Shown here piece after piece: positions 62,681-64,000 of a stretch of 64,000 bases of DNA. Origin of the DNA: Gemmatimonadota bacterium (lineage in GTDB: Bacteria; Gemmatimonadota; Gemmatimonadetes; Longimicrobiales; Gaopeijiaceae); the NCBI GenBank assembly GCA_027623325.1, contig JAQBXY010000010.1:25983-89982 (forward strand). The letters run 5' to 3'. The notes beneath the pieces were generated by a model that was not told the origin of the DNA, ran no database searches, and was given only the letters and a program-made list of their open reading frames with translations. The first letter of the stretch is position 1. Each line of letters begins with the position of its first letter. A program made the translations under genes and the position numbers.

Positions 62681-63151
62681 TCAGGGGCTCACGGGTCGGC
62701 TACCCGACTGAGTGTGGACCACTTTCCAAACGCCGTCGATCAAGCGGAAGAGATACGTCCCATGACCCCGGTTGTGGACGGCACGCCCGTCCGCGGTGGT
62801 CAGCTTGATCTCCGTATCGACCACCGCCCACGCGAAGTCTCCTTCGAAGTGCGTCTGGATGTCCGAAAAGCCGAGGCTCAGTCCGAGTTCTGCTTCGGGC
62901 TCGACGTGATGCTCGACCAGGTCCCGCAAGCCGACGTTCTGCCCCCCACCTTCGAAGTAGCGGGCCCCGTCCCAGTCGAGAAAGTGGGCATAGAACTTCT
63001 CGCCATCACCAAGCTCCCAACCGACGCGTACATCTTCCAAGATGGCCCCCAAGAGAGCTGGGTCGTGGTACTGGGTATGGTTCGGCGCCTCGGCACACCC
63101 TCCCGCGAACAGTAGCATGCCCATCGCAGCGATTCCGATTGTGCTTCTCAT
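62681..63151 (-). CDS. Lipoprotein with NTF2/SnoaL-like (DUF4440-type) domain
   Basis: ATG 63151 has GAGGAG upstream and gives a lipoprotein signal with lipobox FAGGC; the frame to 63181 is less likely. The remaining 130 residues or so show a cone-shaped NTF2-like fold pattern: FYAHFLDWDGARYFEGGG, FEGDFAWAVVDTEIKLTTAD, GTYLFRLIDGVWKVVHTQSG. Such domains bind small ligands or hydrolyse them, with no predictable substrate. Periplasmic, membrane anchored. Confidence 0.8.
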   Translation of the reverse strand: MRSTIGIAAMGMLLFAGGCAEAPNHTQYHDPALLGAILEDVRVGWELGDGEKFYAHFLDWDGARYFEGGGQNVGLRDLVEHHVEPEAELGLSLGFSDIQTHFEGDFAWAVVDTEIKLTTADGRAVHNRGHGTYLFRLIDGVWKVVHTQSGSRPVSP

Positions 63152-63284
63152 TGACCCGCTCCTCAGCTTCCATAGGACCACCTAGGGATTCAACCTACGA
63201 GCGAGCCCGCGGTTCCGAAACGGACCGGGAATCCGGGGAATGCGACTCGCCCCCACACCCGAACGGTCATCCGAAAAAAAGTCC

Positions 63285-63312
63285 TTGTCGAGCGCGTCCG
63301 CAGGCGTATCTT
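63285..63312 (+). promoter_or_regulatory. Possible sigma-70-type promoter
   Basis: TTGTCG at 63285-63290 and TATCTT at 63307-63312, separated by 16 bases, lie 32 bases before the GTG of the small membrane peptide gene at 63344. Pattern only. Confidence 0.4.
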
Positions 63313-63343
63313 GAACGCCCTTTCGGCTTCAAGGACCCTGCAG

Positions 63344-63490
63344 GTGAGCAACATGTGGAACGATAAAGACGAGGTTCAGTCGGCGACCAACGCCGGTCCA
63401 ATATCCCCCTTCGCGTCACTCGTCCTGGCATTCGTGGCGATGTTCGCGACGTGGGGCTTCTTTGCCAAGCTGCTCCTAGGGCATTTCTAG
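63344..63490 (+). CDS. Small single-helix membrane peptide
   Basis: GTG 63344 (or ATG 63353) opens a 48-residue frame: SNMWNDKDEVQSATNAG, then a hydrophobic helix PFASLVLAFVAMFATWGFF and KLLLGHF. A promoter-like pair lies upstream at 63285-63312 and AAGGA before the start. The TAG stop is nine bases before the following lipoprotein gene, so both may share a transcript. No family recognised. Confidence 0.5.
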   Translation: MSNMWNDKDEVQSATNAGPISPFASLVLAFVAMFATWGFFAKLLLGHF

Positions 63491-63499
63491 GGACGTGAG

Positions 63500-63886
63500 A
63501 TGACGGGTCGGGCGATGTACTGTGCACGACAGCTCATCCTTCTGGCGCTGCTAGCCATCACGGCGTGCAGCGGTCCGTTCGTCCCGGCTCGGGGATTCCT
63601 GACCGTGACTCCGACGGGGCAGCAGATGCAAGTCGGCGGCAGCGTGACGCTCCATGCAACCGGACTCAGTGCCGAACGCTCGGGCCCCTACGCGCTCGGC
63701 ACGGTCACATGGTCGTCCAGTGACGAGTCCGTCGCGAGGGTGACCACTTCGCAGCGGACGGGGATCTTCGGTGATCAACACGAAGCGACCGTCCTCGGAA
63801 TCGGAGTGGGCACGGCCAGCATCACCGCCTCGTCGGACCGAGCGGGAGAGAGTTCCGCGGAGGTTGTGGTCGTGCCCGCCGTCTGA
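63500..63886 (+). CDS. Lipoprotein with Big-2-type Ig-like domain
   Basis: The 128-residue protein has a lipoprotein signal (lipobox AITAC) and one bacterial Ig-like domain of Big-2 type (GFLTVTPTGQQMQVGGSVT, VTWSSSDESVARVTTS, GVGTASITASSDRAGESSA). Likely a surface or periplasmic protein of unknown role. The remaining 114 bases to the window end hold no feature that I can support. Confidence 0.78.
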   Translation: MTGRAMYCARQLILLALLAITACSGPFVPARGFLTVTPTGQQMQVGGSVTLHATGLSAERSGPYALGTVTWSSSDESVARVTTSQRTGIFGDQHEATVLGIGVGTASITASSDRAGESSAEVVVVPAV

Positions 63887-64000
63887 GCGTTCTTAACGGC
63901 TCGCCTTAGCTGTCGCGCTTGCAGACCTGGAGCTGTCCCGCTTTGGTGGACGGGTGAGTACTTGAGTTTATGACCGTCCCGTGGCCGCTGTACAGCCACG

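Noticed and set aside
1..64000. CRISPR arrays, tRNA or rRNA genes, insertion sequences, prophage
   Set aside because: No regularly spaced repeats, no transposase or integrase motifs and no recognisable RNA genes seen on reading.

Overview
The window is about 64 kb of high-GC bacterial chromosome carrying roughly 48 protein genes on both strands. I see no rRNA, tRNA, CRISPR array, insertion sequence or prophage. Gene content points to Gemmatimonadota or a close relative (inference): a padR gene coupled to an ADOP-type permease, Ser/Thr kinases with TolB-like or TPR sensor halves, a short carboxypeptidase-regulatory/TonB-plug protein, a CBM9/DUF5916 outer-membrane protein, and many secreted lipoprotein amidohydrolases and peptidases. 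Short intergenic gaps, 4-bp overlaps and some GTG, TTG and apparently CTG starts fit this. Several genes are broken or joined at odd places, which suggests either real decay or assembly and indel errors of a draft or metagenome-derived genome.

Left part (1-17.4 kb): a persulfide dioxygenase-rhodanese protein cut by the window edge; an operon of a secreted ComEC-like metallo-beta-lactamase protein, a DUF3006 protein and a DUF5916 barrel; a methyltransferase; a TonB-plug protein; an SH3 lipoprotein; a padR-ADOP pair whose permease ends in a GGDEF domain; a metallophosphoesterase; an M28 peptidase; a sodium/solute symporter with a CTG start; an M24 peptidase; and a ketopantoate reductase-like enzyme.

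Middle part (17.5-46 kb): a frameshifted Ser/Thr kinase with a propeller sensor, then exported catabolic and copper-related proteins. These include an amidohydrolase, a PQQ sugar dehydrogenase, LVIVD and YncE-like propeller proteins, a cupredoxin lipoprotein, a beta-lactamase-like/VanX-like fusion, M14, M20 and M28 peptidases, a PDZ hydrolase, a sulfatase, a copper monooxygenase-like cytochrome with a partner protein, a voltage-gated-type K+ channel with a zinc ribbon, an aminotransferase and a Tat-exported amidohydrolase. Together they suit a life of scavenging extracellular peptides, amino acids, sulfated compounds and other organic matter.

Right part (46-64 kb): a large propeller-amidohydrolase, a secreted caspase-like protein next to a CsgG-like protein, and a four-gene minus-strand set of two paired ExbD-like proteins, a zinc-ribbon MotA/TolQ/ExbB-like channel and a gamma-glutamyltransferase. 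An MFS exporter follows, then a TolB/TPR protein and a subtilase whose 5' ends are both missing and meet head to head near 60.2 kb, an L-2-hydroxyglutarate oxidase-like enzyme with a CTG start, and small lipoproteins and membrane peptides.

The best candidates for something undescribed are the asymmetric ExbD pair with its zinc-ribbon channel, the secreted caspase/CsgG pair, the ADOP-GGDEF chimera and the beta-lactamase/VanX fusion.
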